From: an uncultured Clostridia bacterium
Lineage (GTDB): Bacteria; Bacillota; Clostridia; Oscillospirales; Acutalibacteraceae
Direction of reading: 5' to 3'
Assembly (NCBI GenBank): GCA_946497265.1
Contig: CAMMKL010000155.1
Span: forward strand, 1-5,435
DNA: 5,435 nt
The translations under genes and the position numbers were made by a program. Shown here piece by piece: positions 1 to 5,275 of this stretch. How positions within the stretch are numbered: position 1 is the first letter of the stretch; every line of letters starts with the position of its first letter. The notes below the pieces were generated by a model that had not been told where the DNA came from, made no database searches, and worked only from the letters and a program-made list of their open reading frames with translations.

Positions 1-66
1 AAGAGAAAGAAGAAGTCCGCCTTTGCTGGCTGTATAAAAGGGGCCGTGATTTCACGTTTCGTGTAC

Positions 67-100
67 TGTTTGCTGTTAACCCTTTGGTTTTCAGCAAACA
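67..100. repeat. Stem-loop downstream of the methyltransferase operon
   Basis: TGTTTGCTG (67-75) is perfectly complementary to CAGCAAACA (92-100). Inside it AACC (78-81) pairs with GGTT (86-89) around a 4-nt loop, separated from the outer stem by a TT/TT internal loop. It lies about 60 nt past the stop codon of the last operon gene on the minus strand. No T-run follows the stem on either strand, so it is not a textbook intrinsic terminator; it may be a 3'-end stabilising or processing structure. The remainder of 1-157 holds no gene that I can support. Confidence 0.5.
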
Positions 101-157
101 AAAACACAAAAGGAAATTAGTCTGTTGGGCCCCGGTTCCTAAAAGCGGAACAGAAAG

Positions 158-1162
158 TTATTCTGCCGCCGCTTCTTTGGCAGCTTCAAAGAAGGCATCG
201 ATATTCTCCCATTTGCTTGTCGGCGGGATATCGCAGCCCGACGAAAGGACAAAATTGGGGTAGGCTTTGCACGCATGACAAATGCGCTTGGTTTCCGCCT
301 TGATCGATTCCACCGTGCCTTCTTTGAACTGGCCGGCGGGGTCTACGTTACCCATTGCCACGACATTGGCAGGAATGTGGCTCATCATTTCCGCCATATC
401 AATGGCATTGCCAAAATGGTAGGCGCCCGCGCCCGTAGCTAAAATGGAATCGATCATCTTAATGGTATTATTGCCGCAGTTGTGATAAATCACAAGGAAA
501 TTTTCATCCTGTACGGCATCGACTATCTGCTTGACATAAGGTTCGGAAAACTCTTCCGCCATAGCAGGGGAAAGCAACCCCGTCAGCGGTTCGGCCATAA
601 CGACGCCGTTTGCGCCTACCGCTTTGTATGCCTTGCAGTATTCGATCAAAAACTGGGTCGCCTTTTCCATTGTAAGGTGCACCATATCCGGCTCGGCGTA
701 ACAATTCACCAGCGCCTCGGTCACGTCCATCAAGCGTCCCGCCAAGGAAAAAGGCCCGATCACTCCGGCAAACACCGGGCGATCTGTAATCATCCGGCAA
801 GCTTTTTGGATTGCCTCTACATAAAGGCCGGTGCGTCCCTTCCCCACGGGAGGAACCTTTAGCGCACGCGCCTCCTCCTCGTCGTTGACGATCCGACCGA
901 TCACGGTCGGAACCTCATCCTCGGTTATGCGGATCTGGCTGCCGAAGGCCTCTGCCTCCACAGAAAGATCCATCATGCTGACCGAAGCGCAGGAGTCTAC
1001 CCGGTCTGCGATCATTTTCATTCCTTTCGCTTGCAGGTCGCTGCTGGAAATCAGCTCCCGCACCGTAATCCCCATCAAGCTGATAGAAGGGAACGAAAGT
1101 ACCGGCATCGGTTTTTTCACCGGCGCCTTTATCAGGCTGTCAAGCCAAGCGTTCATATTCAT
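158..1162 (-). CDS. MtaA/MtbA-type UroD-fold methyltransferase (probable methylcorrinoid:acceptor methyltransferase)
   Basis: A 334-residue cytoplasmic TIM-barrel protein of the uroporphyrinogen decarboxylase superfamily (PF01208), in the branch containing the methylcobamide:coenzyme M methyltransferases MtaA and MtbA. It carries the zinc-thiolate site of that branch: His227-Asn-Cys229, then Cys310 in the segment SSGCDIPP, with 80 residues between the two cysteines, close to the MtbA spacing. The arginine-rich RQAGRYLPE motif of genuine HemE is absent, so heme synthesis is unlikely. It is the third gene of the operon, 16 nt after the corrinoid protein gene, which suggests that it demethylates the methylated corrinoid protein (methyltransferase II role). 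Coenzyme M is not expected in a Clostridium, so the acceptor is unknown; a reversed role as substrate-side enzyme is possible. The start at 1162 was chosen because GGAGG lies 9 nt upstream; a longer frame back to 1258 would overlap the preceding gene. Confidence 0.88.
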   Translation of the reverse strand: MNMNAWLDSLIKAPVKKPMPVLSFPSISLMGITVRELISSSDLQAKGMKMIADRVDSCASVSMMDLSVEAEAFGSQIRITEDEVPTVIGRIVNDEEEARALKVPPVGKGRTGLYVEAIQKACRMITDRPVFAGVIGPFSLAGRLMDVTEALVNCYAEPDMVHLTMEKATQFLIEYCKAYKAVGANGVVMAEPLTGLLSPAMAEEFSEPYVKQIVDAVQDENFLVIYHNCGNNTIKMIDSILATGAGAYHFGNAIDMAEMMSHIPANVVAMGNVDPAGQFKEGTVESIKAETKRICHACKAYPNFVLSSGCDIPPTSKWENIDAFFEAAKEAAAE

Positions 1163-1171
1163 AGCGCTCAT

Positions 1172-1176
1172 CCTCC
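1172..1176 (-). promoter_or_regulatory. Shine-Dalgarno site that decides the start of the MtaA-like gene
   Basis: On the minus strand GGAGG is followed by three in-frame ATG codons. The first (1169-1171) touches the site directly and is too close to be used. The second (1160-1162) is 9 nt away, which is ideal. The third (1154-1156) is 15 nt away. The second is therefore the best start. The site sits just past the stop codon of the corrinoid protein gene (1179-1181), as expected for translational coupling in an operon. Confidence 0.75.
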
Positions 1177-1178
1177 GT

Positions 1179-1805
1179 TTAACTGCAAAATGCCAAGGCT
1201 GCTTCCGCCGCGGATGCAGCGTCCGGGGTGTAGCAGTCTGCGCCGATCGAATCGGCAAAATCCTGCGTAACCGGAGCCCCGCCGATCATCACTTTTACGT
1301 CGAGGCCGGAGGCTTTCGCCATATCTACGACGTTCTTCATTTCCCCCATTGTAGTGGTCAGCAAAGCGGAACAGGCAATGATGCGGGCATTGTTTTCCCT
1401 GGCTGCCTGCAGGTATGTTTCGGCGGGTACGTCTACGCCCAGGTCGATCACCTTCAGCCCCTTGCCTTCCATCATCATCTTCACCAGGTTTTTCCCAATA
1501 TCATGCAGATCGCCCTTTACGGTCCCCAGTACTACGGTGCCTTTTTCCTCTACCCCTTCTTCGATTAGATAGGGTTTCAGCACCTGAGTACCTGCGTTCA
1601 TGGCACGGGCCGCGATCAGCACCTCGGGGACAAACACCTGGTCGTTTTTAAATTTCTCCCCGACCACCGACATACCGCTTAAAAGGCCCTCTTCCAGGAT
1701 TTTCTGCGGCTCAATCCCTTCTTCAATCGCCTGGGCCACCAAACTTTTTACCTTAGGCGCTCTGCCTTGCTGCAACAAAGTGCTGATTTCTTCTAAAATG
1801 CCCAT
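1179..1805 (-). CDS. Corrinoid (B12-binding) methyl-carrier protein, MtbC/MtmC/MtaC-like
   Basis: A 208-residue cytoplasmic protein, the normal length for the small corrinoid proteins of three-component methyltransferase systems. Residues 1-85 form the helical cap domain (B12-binding_2 type). Residues from about 88 to 208 form the Rossmann-like cobalamin domain with the full signature: Asp99-Leu-His101-Asp-Ile-Gly104, where His101 is the lower axial ligand of cobalt; Ser146-Ala-Leu148; and Gly175-Gly176 in the phosphate/nucleotide-tail loop. It carries a methyl group on the cobalt between a substrate-side methyltransferase and an acceptor-side methyltransferase, here almost certainly the UroD-fold proteins encoded on either side. 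AAGGAGG lies 8 nt before the ATG and overlaps the stop codon of the upstream gene (1820-1822), indicating coupled translation. MtbC, MtmC, MtaC and acetogen O-demethylase carriers share this build, so the sequence does not give the substrate. Confidence 0.95.
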   Translation of the reverse strand: MGILEEISTLLQQGRAPKVKSLVAQAIEEGIEPQKILEEGLLSGMSVVGEKFKNDQVFVPEVLIAARAMNAGTQVLKPYLIEEGVEEKGTVVLGTVKGDLHDIGKNLVKMMMEGKGLKVIDLGVDVPAETYLQAARENNARIIACSALLTTTMGEMKNVVDMAKASGLDVKVMIGGAPVTQDFADSIGADCYTPDAASAAEAALAFCS

Positions 1806-1819
1806 GATAAGATCCTCCT

Positions 1820-2887
1820 TTATTGCCCTTTGTATTCTTTACAGGCTTCCACATAAGCAACAATATTTTCCCATGGAACCTCAGGCTCCAGCAAGTGGGT
1901 GGGCGCAACAAAGAGCCCGCCCTTCTTTCCGGCAATATCCAGGTTTTTCCACACTTCTTTTTTGACTTCTTCCGGGGTTCCAAACGGCATTACGGATTGG
2001 GTGCCGATGGTACCGTGGAACGAGATCTGCCCCTGATATTTTTGGAATATCTCCGCAAAGTCCATACATTCCGGTTGGATCGGGTTGAGTACATCCACGC
2101 CCGCGTCAATCAGGTGAGGAATAAAAGGCTCAATGTATCCGCACGAATGATAAAAAACAAGGATATCCGGGCGGATTTTGCGCACCTCGTCTATCAGCTT
2201 TTTCAGGCGGGGTTTCAGCCAAGTACAGTAAAGCTCCTCGCTCATCATGACGCTCTGCTGCATACCGACATCGTCGCCAAAATAAAGGATGTCAACACCA
2301 GCTTTTGCGTACAGCAGCGCACGGCTTATGGACATCTGCAACACACGGTCCAGCATAATTTCGGCCATCGGCTCTTCGCACATCATGTCCATCATCATGT
2401 TTTCCATGCCCCTTATATACCAGGAGGTTTCCCAGATGGTACACTGCATATTGCCCACCGAAGCAAGCCCCCGCGCATGCAGGGCGTCGGCTTCCTCCTT
2501 GAGGCCCGGATTGCTTTCTTCACTGTAGGTAGGCAAGGGGTATTCCTTAACCTGTTCCTCGCTGTCCGCATCTGCCAAAGGGCAAAGCATACGGGTCATG
2601 TGCATGGAGGTCGGCGTGCTCTGATGGCCTACTCCCCATTCGTCGATGACGGTATCATCCCCTATGCTTCCGCCATGGTAGGCAAGGAAACGGCTGACGT
2701 CGGGCTGATCCGGCTTTAAATCAGAAAGCCGTCGCCAAGGCATTTGGAAATAATCAAAATAGCTTTCCTCGCTCTTGGTTGCTTCGTGGTATTTTTCTAC
2801 CAAACTCGGACACAGAAAAAATTCGTACGGTACCTCCTCGTAGCCTTTCCGGCGAAGAAGGCTGATTAAATTTTCACGCGGTGTCAT
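1820..2887 (-). CDS. UroD-fold protein, probable substrate:corrinoid methyltransferase
   Basis: A 355-residue cytoplasmic protein of the uroporphyrinogen decarboxylase superfamily, starting with the typical N-terminus MTPRENLISLLRRKGYEEVP. Features of the MtaA-related, non-HemE branch are FGDDVGMQ (about 203-210), His247-Ser-Cys249, NPIQPECMD (268-276) and a C-terminal VPWENI (337-342). The HemE RQAGRYLPE motif is absent. At the position where the MtaA type has its third zinc ligand Cys, this protein has His331, eight residues before the shared Trp-Glu-Asn, just as Cys310 is in its operon partner. Residues 161-185 are methionine-rich. As first gene of the operon, 14 nt before the corrinoid protein, it is best read as methyltransferase I, taking a methyl group from an O-, N- or S-methyl substrate. 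UroD-fold proteins play this part in anaerobic O-demethylase systems; the substrate here is unknown. A GGAG site sits 9 nt before the ATG at 2887. Confidence 0.87.
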   Translation of the reverse strand: MTPRENLISLLRRKGYEEVPYEFFLCPSLVEKYHEATKSEESYFDYFQMPWRRLSDLKPDQPDVSRFLAYHGGSIGDDTVIDEWGVGHQSTPTSMHMTRMLCPLADADSEEQVKEYPLPTYSEESNPGLKEEADALHARGLASVGNMQCTIWETSWYIRGMENMMMDMMCEEPMAEIMLDRVLQMSISRALLYAKAGVDILYFGDDVGMQQSVMMSEELYCTWLKPRLKKLIDEVRKIRPDILVFYHSCGYIEPFIPHLIDAGVDVLNPIQPECMDFAEIFQKYQGQISFHGTIGTQSVMPFGTPEEVKKEVWKNLDIAGKKGGLFVAPTHLLEPEVPWENIVAYVEACKEYKGQ

Positions 2888-2921
2888 GAATATCTTCTCC
2901 TTTCAACAATACAAACCCTAT

Positions 2922-2930
2922 CTTATAACA
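2922..2930 (-). promoter_or_regulatory. Candidate operon promoter, extended -10
   Basis: On the minus strand this reads TGTTATAAG, an extended -10 (TGn plus TATAAG, 5 of 6 to consensus). No acceptable -35 hexamer lies 16-18 nt upstream (the position reads GGAAGG). That pattern suits a promoter depending on an activator such as the divergent AraC-family protein. Transcription would begin near 2915, giving a leader of about 28 nt that contains the Shine-Dalgarno site. This is an inference; no transcript data are available. Confidence 0.45.
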
Positions 2931-2934
2931 AATC

Positions 2935-2953
2935 AACGGAATTGCCTTCCGTT
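2935..2953. promoter_or_regulatory. Perfect palindrome at the -35 position of the operon promoter, candidate operator
   Basis: AACGGAA (2935-2941) and TTCCGTT (2947-2953) form a perfect 7-bp inverted repeat with a 5-nt spacer. It lies immediately upstream of the extended -10 at 2922-2930 and covers the spot where a -35 element would be. A dimeric regulator could bind here. AraC-type proteins more often use direct repeats, so the site may belong to another regulator. Further CGGAA half-sites occur at 2990, 3005, 3141 (inverted) and 3206 in the same intergenic stretch. Confidence 0.45.
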
Positions 2954-3173
2954 TGTTCACCCGTAATATTGCTTTTGGAAAGAGAAGGCCGGAATCGATT
3001 TTTTCGGAACCCTTGGTGCGTTGCTATCATATCATGCATCCTCTTTTCAAAGCTACACCGATTATTGCGAAATAGTATGGAAAATTGCTGTTATTATGTA
3101 TGAATCAAGACGATAGTGGACTTACTAGGCAGTTTCTTTTTTCCGGTGTTTTTTGGGAAAATTCAAAGGCAGC

Positions 3174-3203
3174 TTGAACGTTCCTTGCCTCTTCTGGTAT
3201 AAT
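3174..3203 (+). promoter_or_regulatory. Promoter of the AraC-family regulator gene
   Basis: TTGAAC (3174-3179) and TATAAT (3198-3203) are separated by 18 nt, and TG at 3195-3196 makes the -10 extended. The predicted start is near 3210, giving a leader of about 26 nt. AAAGGAGGA at 3222-3230 is the Shine-Dalgarno site, with 6 nt between GGAGG and the ATG at 3236. A CGGAA half-site at 3206-3210 falls on the predicted transcription start, which would allow autoregulation if that motif is the operator. Confidence 0.7.
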
Positions 3204-3235
3204 GGCGGAAAGAGTAAGACGAAAGGAGGAAAACA

Positions 3236-4057
3236 ATGGACGAACCTATCCGATTGGCCCAGTCCCCGTCTCTTGCCAAACTTCCCCTCTTACAAAACAC
3301 GGTCTTCCAAACGATGCCTGCCGGCTTTCGATTTGGCGCGCACAGCCACCGGAATGTGGAATTAATCCTGGTAACCCGTGGCAGCTGCACCATAAACGTG
3401 TGGAAGGAATCCATCCAATTGCGGCCGGGAGAATACATGGCCCTGCTTTCCAGCGCTGTGCATACCTTTACGGTTTGCAAGGAAGCCTCCTGCTCCTTCT
3501 GGCAGCTTCATTTTGCTCCCGAGCTTTGCAAACTGGAGCCTACGTGCGCCTGTATGTGGAACACCACGCCGGACCAGCTCTCCGAGATCATTGCGGATCT
3601 TTCCGACGAATGCGCCCAGCAAGGGCTGTACAGCGTCCTTTACCGGAACTTATTGCTGGGCCGGCTTGGATTGTTCTTGGAACGGGAGTATTCGTCCAAT
3701 GCGAAAACCTCCCTTTTTACTCCTAATCCGCATGTCAGGAGGGCGCTTGAATATTTGTCCACCCATTACCGGCAAAAGCTTACTTTAGACGAGGTGGCTA
3801 CGGCCTGCGGGATATCGCGCCGGTACTTAAGCCGTTTGTTTTATGCGGATACCCATACCACTGTAGCGGATTATGCCAACCTCTTGCGCATTAACAAGGC
3901 GGTAGACCTTTTGCGGGATACCGACCTTGCGGTCAGCACGATTTCCAGCCGGCTAGGTTTTTCAAGCGTCCAATATTTCTCCAAACTTTTTAAAGAACTA
4001 ACCGGCTTTTCTCCCCGTGCCATACGGGAAAGCTTTTTGCCCCGTTCCGGTACATAA
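3236..4057 (+). CDS. AraC/XylS-family transcriptional regulator with N-terminal cupin sensor
   Basis: A 273-residue DNA-binding protein of normal length for the family. Residues about 30-80 are the cupin sensor domain: His36-x-His38-x3-Glu42-x6-Gly49 fits cupin motif 1, and His76 lies near the motif 2 position. Residues about 166-265 hold the two helix-turn-helix motifs: first around LDEVATACGISRRYLSRLF (184-202), second around VSTISSRLGFSSVQYFSKLF (233-252), ending in the family-typical LTGFSPRAIR. A cluster of five cysteines (81, 86, 98, 104, 106) lies just after the cupin barrel. The gene diverges from the corrinoid methyltransferase operon across 348 nt and is the obvious candidate activator of it, with the methylated substrate or a product as a possible inducer. 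The ATG at 3236 has a strong Shine-Dalgarno site. The effector cannot be read from sequence. Confidence 0.93.
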   Translation: MDEPIRLAQSPSLAKLPLLQNTVFQTMPAGFRFGAHSHRNVELILVTRGSCTINVWKESIQLRPGEYMALLSSAVHTFTVCKEASCSFWQLHFAPELCKLEPTCACMWNTTPDQLSEIIADLSDECAQQGLYSVLYRNLLLGRLGLFLEREYSSNAKTSLFTPNPHVRRALEYLSTHYRQKLTLDEVATACGISRRYLSRLFYADTHTTVADYANLLRINKAVDLLRDTDLAVSTISSRLGFSSVQYFSKLFKELTGFSPRAIRESFLPRSGT

Positions 4058-4180
4058 GCGCGTTTCCTTTGCATCCAGCATCTACATTATAACAGGGCTT
4101 TTCCCCATAAAGTTATTGTTTTGTATGATCTTTTTACGATTTTTATAGTATTGGGAACAAACTCAAAAATCCCTATCAAG
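4058..4180. other. AT-rich spacer between the regulator gene and the terminator
   Basis: No gene is visible. The stretch is T-rich on the plus strand. On the minus strand positions 4086-4094 read TGTTATAAT, a perfect extended -10 pointing back into the 3' end of the regulator gene, but no convincing -35 precedes it. The segment CCCTATCAAG at 4171-4180 is nearly repeated as CCCTATCTAAG at 4191-4201 inside the terminator stem. Confidence 0.4.
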
Positions 4181-4230
4181 AAAAGGCGCCCCCTATCTAA
4201 GCCTGTTAAGGCCGATAGAAGGCGCCTTTT
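4181..4230. terminator. Bidirectional intrinsic terminator
   Basis: AAAAGGCGCC (4181-4190) pairs perfectly with GGCGCCTTTT (4221-4230). After a 2-nt mismatch CTATC (4193-4197) pairs with GATAG (4214-4218), and an inner GCCT (4201-4204) pairs with AGGC (4209-4212) around GTTA. The A-run on one side and the T-run on the other give both strands a stem followed by U residues, so it can stop the regulator transcript from the left and the alkyltransferase transcript from the right. It is the only strong hairpin between these convergent genes. Confidence 0.88.
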
Positions 4231-4503
4231 CCTGTTTCGTTAAGCTTTTGGTTTCCTATTCCGCATGATACGTTGTGAGTTCTTTCTTATATGGGGAAAC
4301 CGGCCTGTCGGGACGACTGACCCGATACCCATCCGGGCCAATCCGCCTTGCAGGCATTCCCCTCGTGCCAAAGGAAAACACGGCAAGGGCATACCATCTA
4401 AGCAATCATCACCTGACGCCCTTCGCCAATCTTTCAACCATACCGTTCTCCGGCCCCTGAAAAAAACTCCTGATTTTTCCGGCCGGCGGCTGCTTTCCTA
4501 TGA
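4231..4503 (-). other. Gene-free 3' region of the alkyltransferase transcript, with a possible decayed reading frame
   Basis: These 273 nt lie between the alkyltransferase stop codon and the shared terminator and hold no gene that I can support. On the minus strand one frame (4441 to 4256, 62 codons) starts with ATG 6 nt after a GGAG and runs to TAG, but is broken by two adjacent TGA codons after the tenth residue. After the stops it reads on for 49 residues, ending in a charged stretch including GPDGYRVSRPDRPVSPYKK. It could be a small pseudogene or chance. Nothing resembling a tRNA, tmRNA, RNase P RNA or SRP RNA was recognised. Confidence 0.3.
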
Positions 4504-4980
4504 TCAAAGACGATTCCGGCTATTCATTCGTTCCAATTCCAAAAGCGTTTCTTTGATCCTAAGGCCGCCTCCGTATCCGGTCAGACTGCCGTCGGCGCCA
4601 ATGACACGGTGGCAGGGAATCACAATGGATATCGGATTCCGATGATTCGCCATCCCTACCGCACGGCATGCTTTGGGGTTGCCTACGGCGCGGGCAATCT
4701 GCCCATAGCTGCGCGTTTCGCCATAAGGGATGTCGCAAAGCGCGCGCCACACCTTTTTTTGAAATTCTGTTCCCGAAGGCTGGACCGGTAATGTAAAAAT
4801 CCTGCGTTTGCCCGCAAAGTATTCGTCCAGTTCCTTGATCGCCTGCCGGATCAGGGCGTTTTCCCCACAAATAAAGGGCGGATCATTACAAAAAAACAAA
4901 CCGGTAATCGCCTCCCCATTCTCCACAATCTCAACCGGCCCGATAGCGGTCTGATGGTAGTGACGTCTTTCTTCATCCAT
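4504..4980 (-). CDS. ogt: Methylated-DNA--[protein]-cysteine S-methyltransferase (O6-alkylguanine-DNA alkyltransferase)
   Basis: A 158-residue DNA repair protein that removes methyl and other alkyl groups from O6 of guanine by transferring them irreversibly to its own cysteine. The length is typical of single-domain Ogt/MGMT. The active site IPCHRV (121-126) has the acceptor Cys123. Arg106 in CRAVG is the expected arginine finger, Asn112 in ANHRNP the helix-turn-helix/active-site hinge, and LTGYGGGL (133-140) the substrate-pocket loop followed by the C-terminal KETLLELE helix. Residues 1-70 are the poorly conserved N-terminal domain. No Ada-type phosphotriester-repair or AraC domain is present. 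The start at 4980 is preferred although its Shine-Dalgarno site is weak (GTGGGG), because a near-consensus promoter lies just upstream and a longer frame to 5130 would run back through it. It is transcribed alone towards the terminator at 4181-4230. It appears functionally unrelated to the corrinoid operon despite also moving methyl groups. Confidence 0.96.
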   Translation of the reverse strand: MDEERRHYHQTAIGPVEIVENGEAITGLFFCNDPPFICGENALIRQAIKELDEYFAGKRRIFTLPVQPSGTEFQKKVWRALCDIPYGETRSYGQIARAVGNPKACRAVGMANHRNPISIVIPCHRVIGADGSLTGYGGGLRIKETLLELERMNSRNRL

Positions 4981-5011
4981 ATGTTTACCCCACTTCCCTA
5001 TGAATGGTAGT

Positions 5012-5040
5012 ATTATACCGTTTATATCCTCTTTTTTCAA
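5012..5040 (-). promoter_or_regulatory. Promoter of the alkyltransferase gene
   Basis: On the minus strand TTGAAA (5040-5035) and TATAAT (5017-5012) are separated by exactly 17 nt, a near-consensus housekeeping promoter. The predicted start is near 5005, giving a leader of about 25 nt before the ATG at 4980. No operator is obvious, which suggests constitutive expression. Its position supports the short gene start. Confidence 0.8.
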
Positions 5041-5155
5041 GGGAGCTGTAGTTTGTCTTCCCATAAAAACAAGAACAGGCACAGCCGAAGCTAAGATAGG
5101 GGCTAAATGGAGATCGGTTAGCAAAACCATACTTTCCGATCCAATTGATTCTTGG

Positions 5156-5185
5156 TTTACAAATCAGCGTAAGATATGTTACAAT
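5156..5185 (+). promoter_or_regulatory. Promoter of the exported-protein gene
   Basis: TTTACA (5156-5161) and TACAAT (5180-5185) are separated by 18 nt, with TG at 5177-5178 making the -10 extended. The predicted start is near 5192, so the transcript would carry a leader of about 155 nt before the ATG at 5347. The promoter diverges from that of the alkyltransferase gene. Confidence 0.6.
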
Positions 5186-5189
5186 GGAC

Positions 5190-5275
5190 ACTGTTATTGG
5201 TTGCCTCCGCAAGGCCCTCAATAACAGTAGAAAAAACTTCTTTTTTTCATATACTTATCACAATCCAAAAGTATA
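5190..5275 (+). promoter_or_regulatory. Structured 5' leader with three consecutive stem-loops
   Basis: The first stem is ACTGTTATTG (5190-5199) with CAATAACAGT (5219-5228), perfect over 10 bp, with a possible inner GCCT/AGGC pairing. The second is GAAAAAA (5230-5236) with TTTTTTC (5242-5248). The third is TATACTT (5250-5256) with AAGTATA (5269-5275). They are separated by one nucleotide each and begin at the predicted transcription start. No known riboswitch family was recognised. The first stem is not followed directly by a T-run, so a simple terminator is unlikely; mRNA stabilisation or an undescribed cis-regulatory element are options. About 70 nt without strong structure follow before the gene. 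Confidence 0.45.

Noticed and set aside
1163..1258. N-terminal extension of the MtaA-like gene back to an ATG at 1258
   Set aside because: It would overlap the 3' end of the corrinoid protein gene by about 80 nt, has no family-like sequence, and ignores the good GGAGG site 9 nt before 1162.
831..1568. Long open frame on the plus strand across the operon
   Set aside because: It lies antisense to two well-supported genes, has no Shine-Dalgarno site or recognisable domain, and is rich in the Ser/Arg/His patterns of a reverse-strand shadow.
1823..2719. 298-codon open frame on the plus strand
   Set aside because: Antisense to the first operon gene, with no domain and with the His-rich content expected of the complement of Met-rich coding DNA.
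158..2887. Either UroD-fold protein as genuine uroporphyrinogen decarboxylase (HemE)
   Set aside because: Both lack the N-terminal RQAGRYLPE-type motif and both flank a corrinoid protein gene; no other heme-synthesis gene is present.
4406..4411. Tandem TGA codons read as selenocysteine or tryptophan
   Set aside because: No selenocysteine insertion-type hairpin was found just downstream, the frame has no known selenoprotein features, and TGA is used as a normal stop in this window.
4265..4645. Plus-strand open frame across the 3' end of the alkyltransferase gene
   Set aside because: It covers the conserved C-terminal coding region of that gene antisense and has no recognisable protein features or ribosome site.
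4981..5130. Extended alkyltransferase start at 5130
   Set aside because: It runs through the near-consensus TTGAAA/TATAAT promoter, adds 50 residues atypical for the family, and the 158-residue form already has the normal length.
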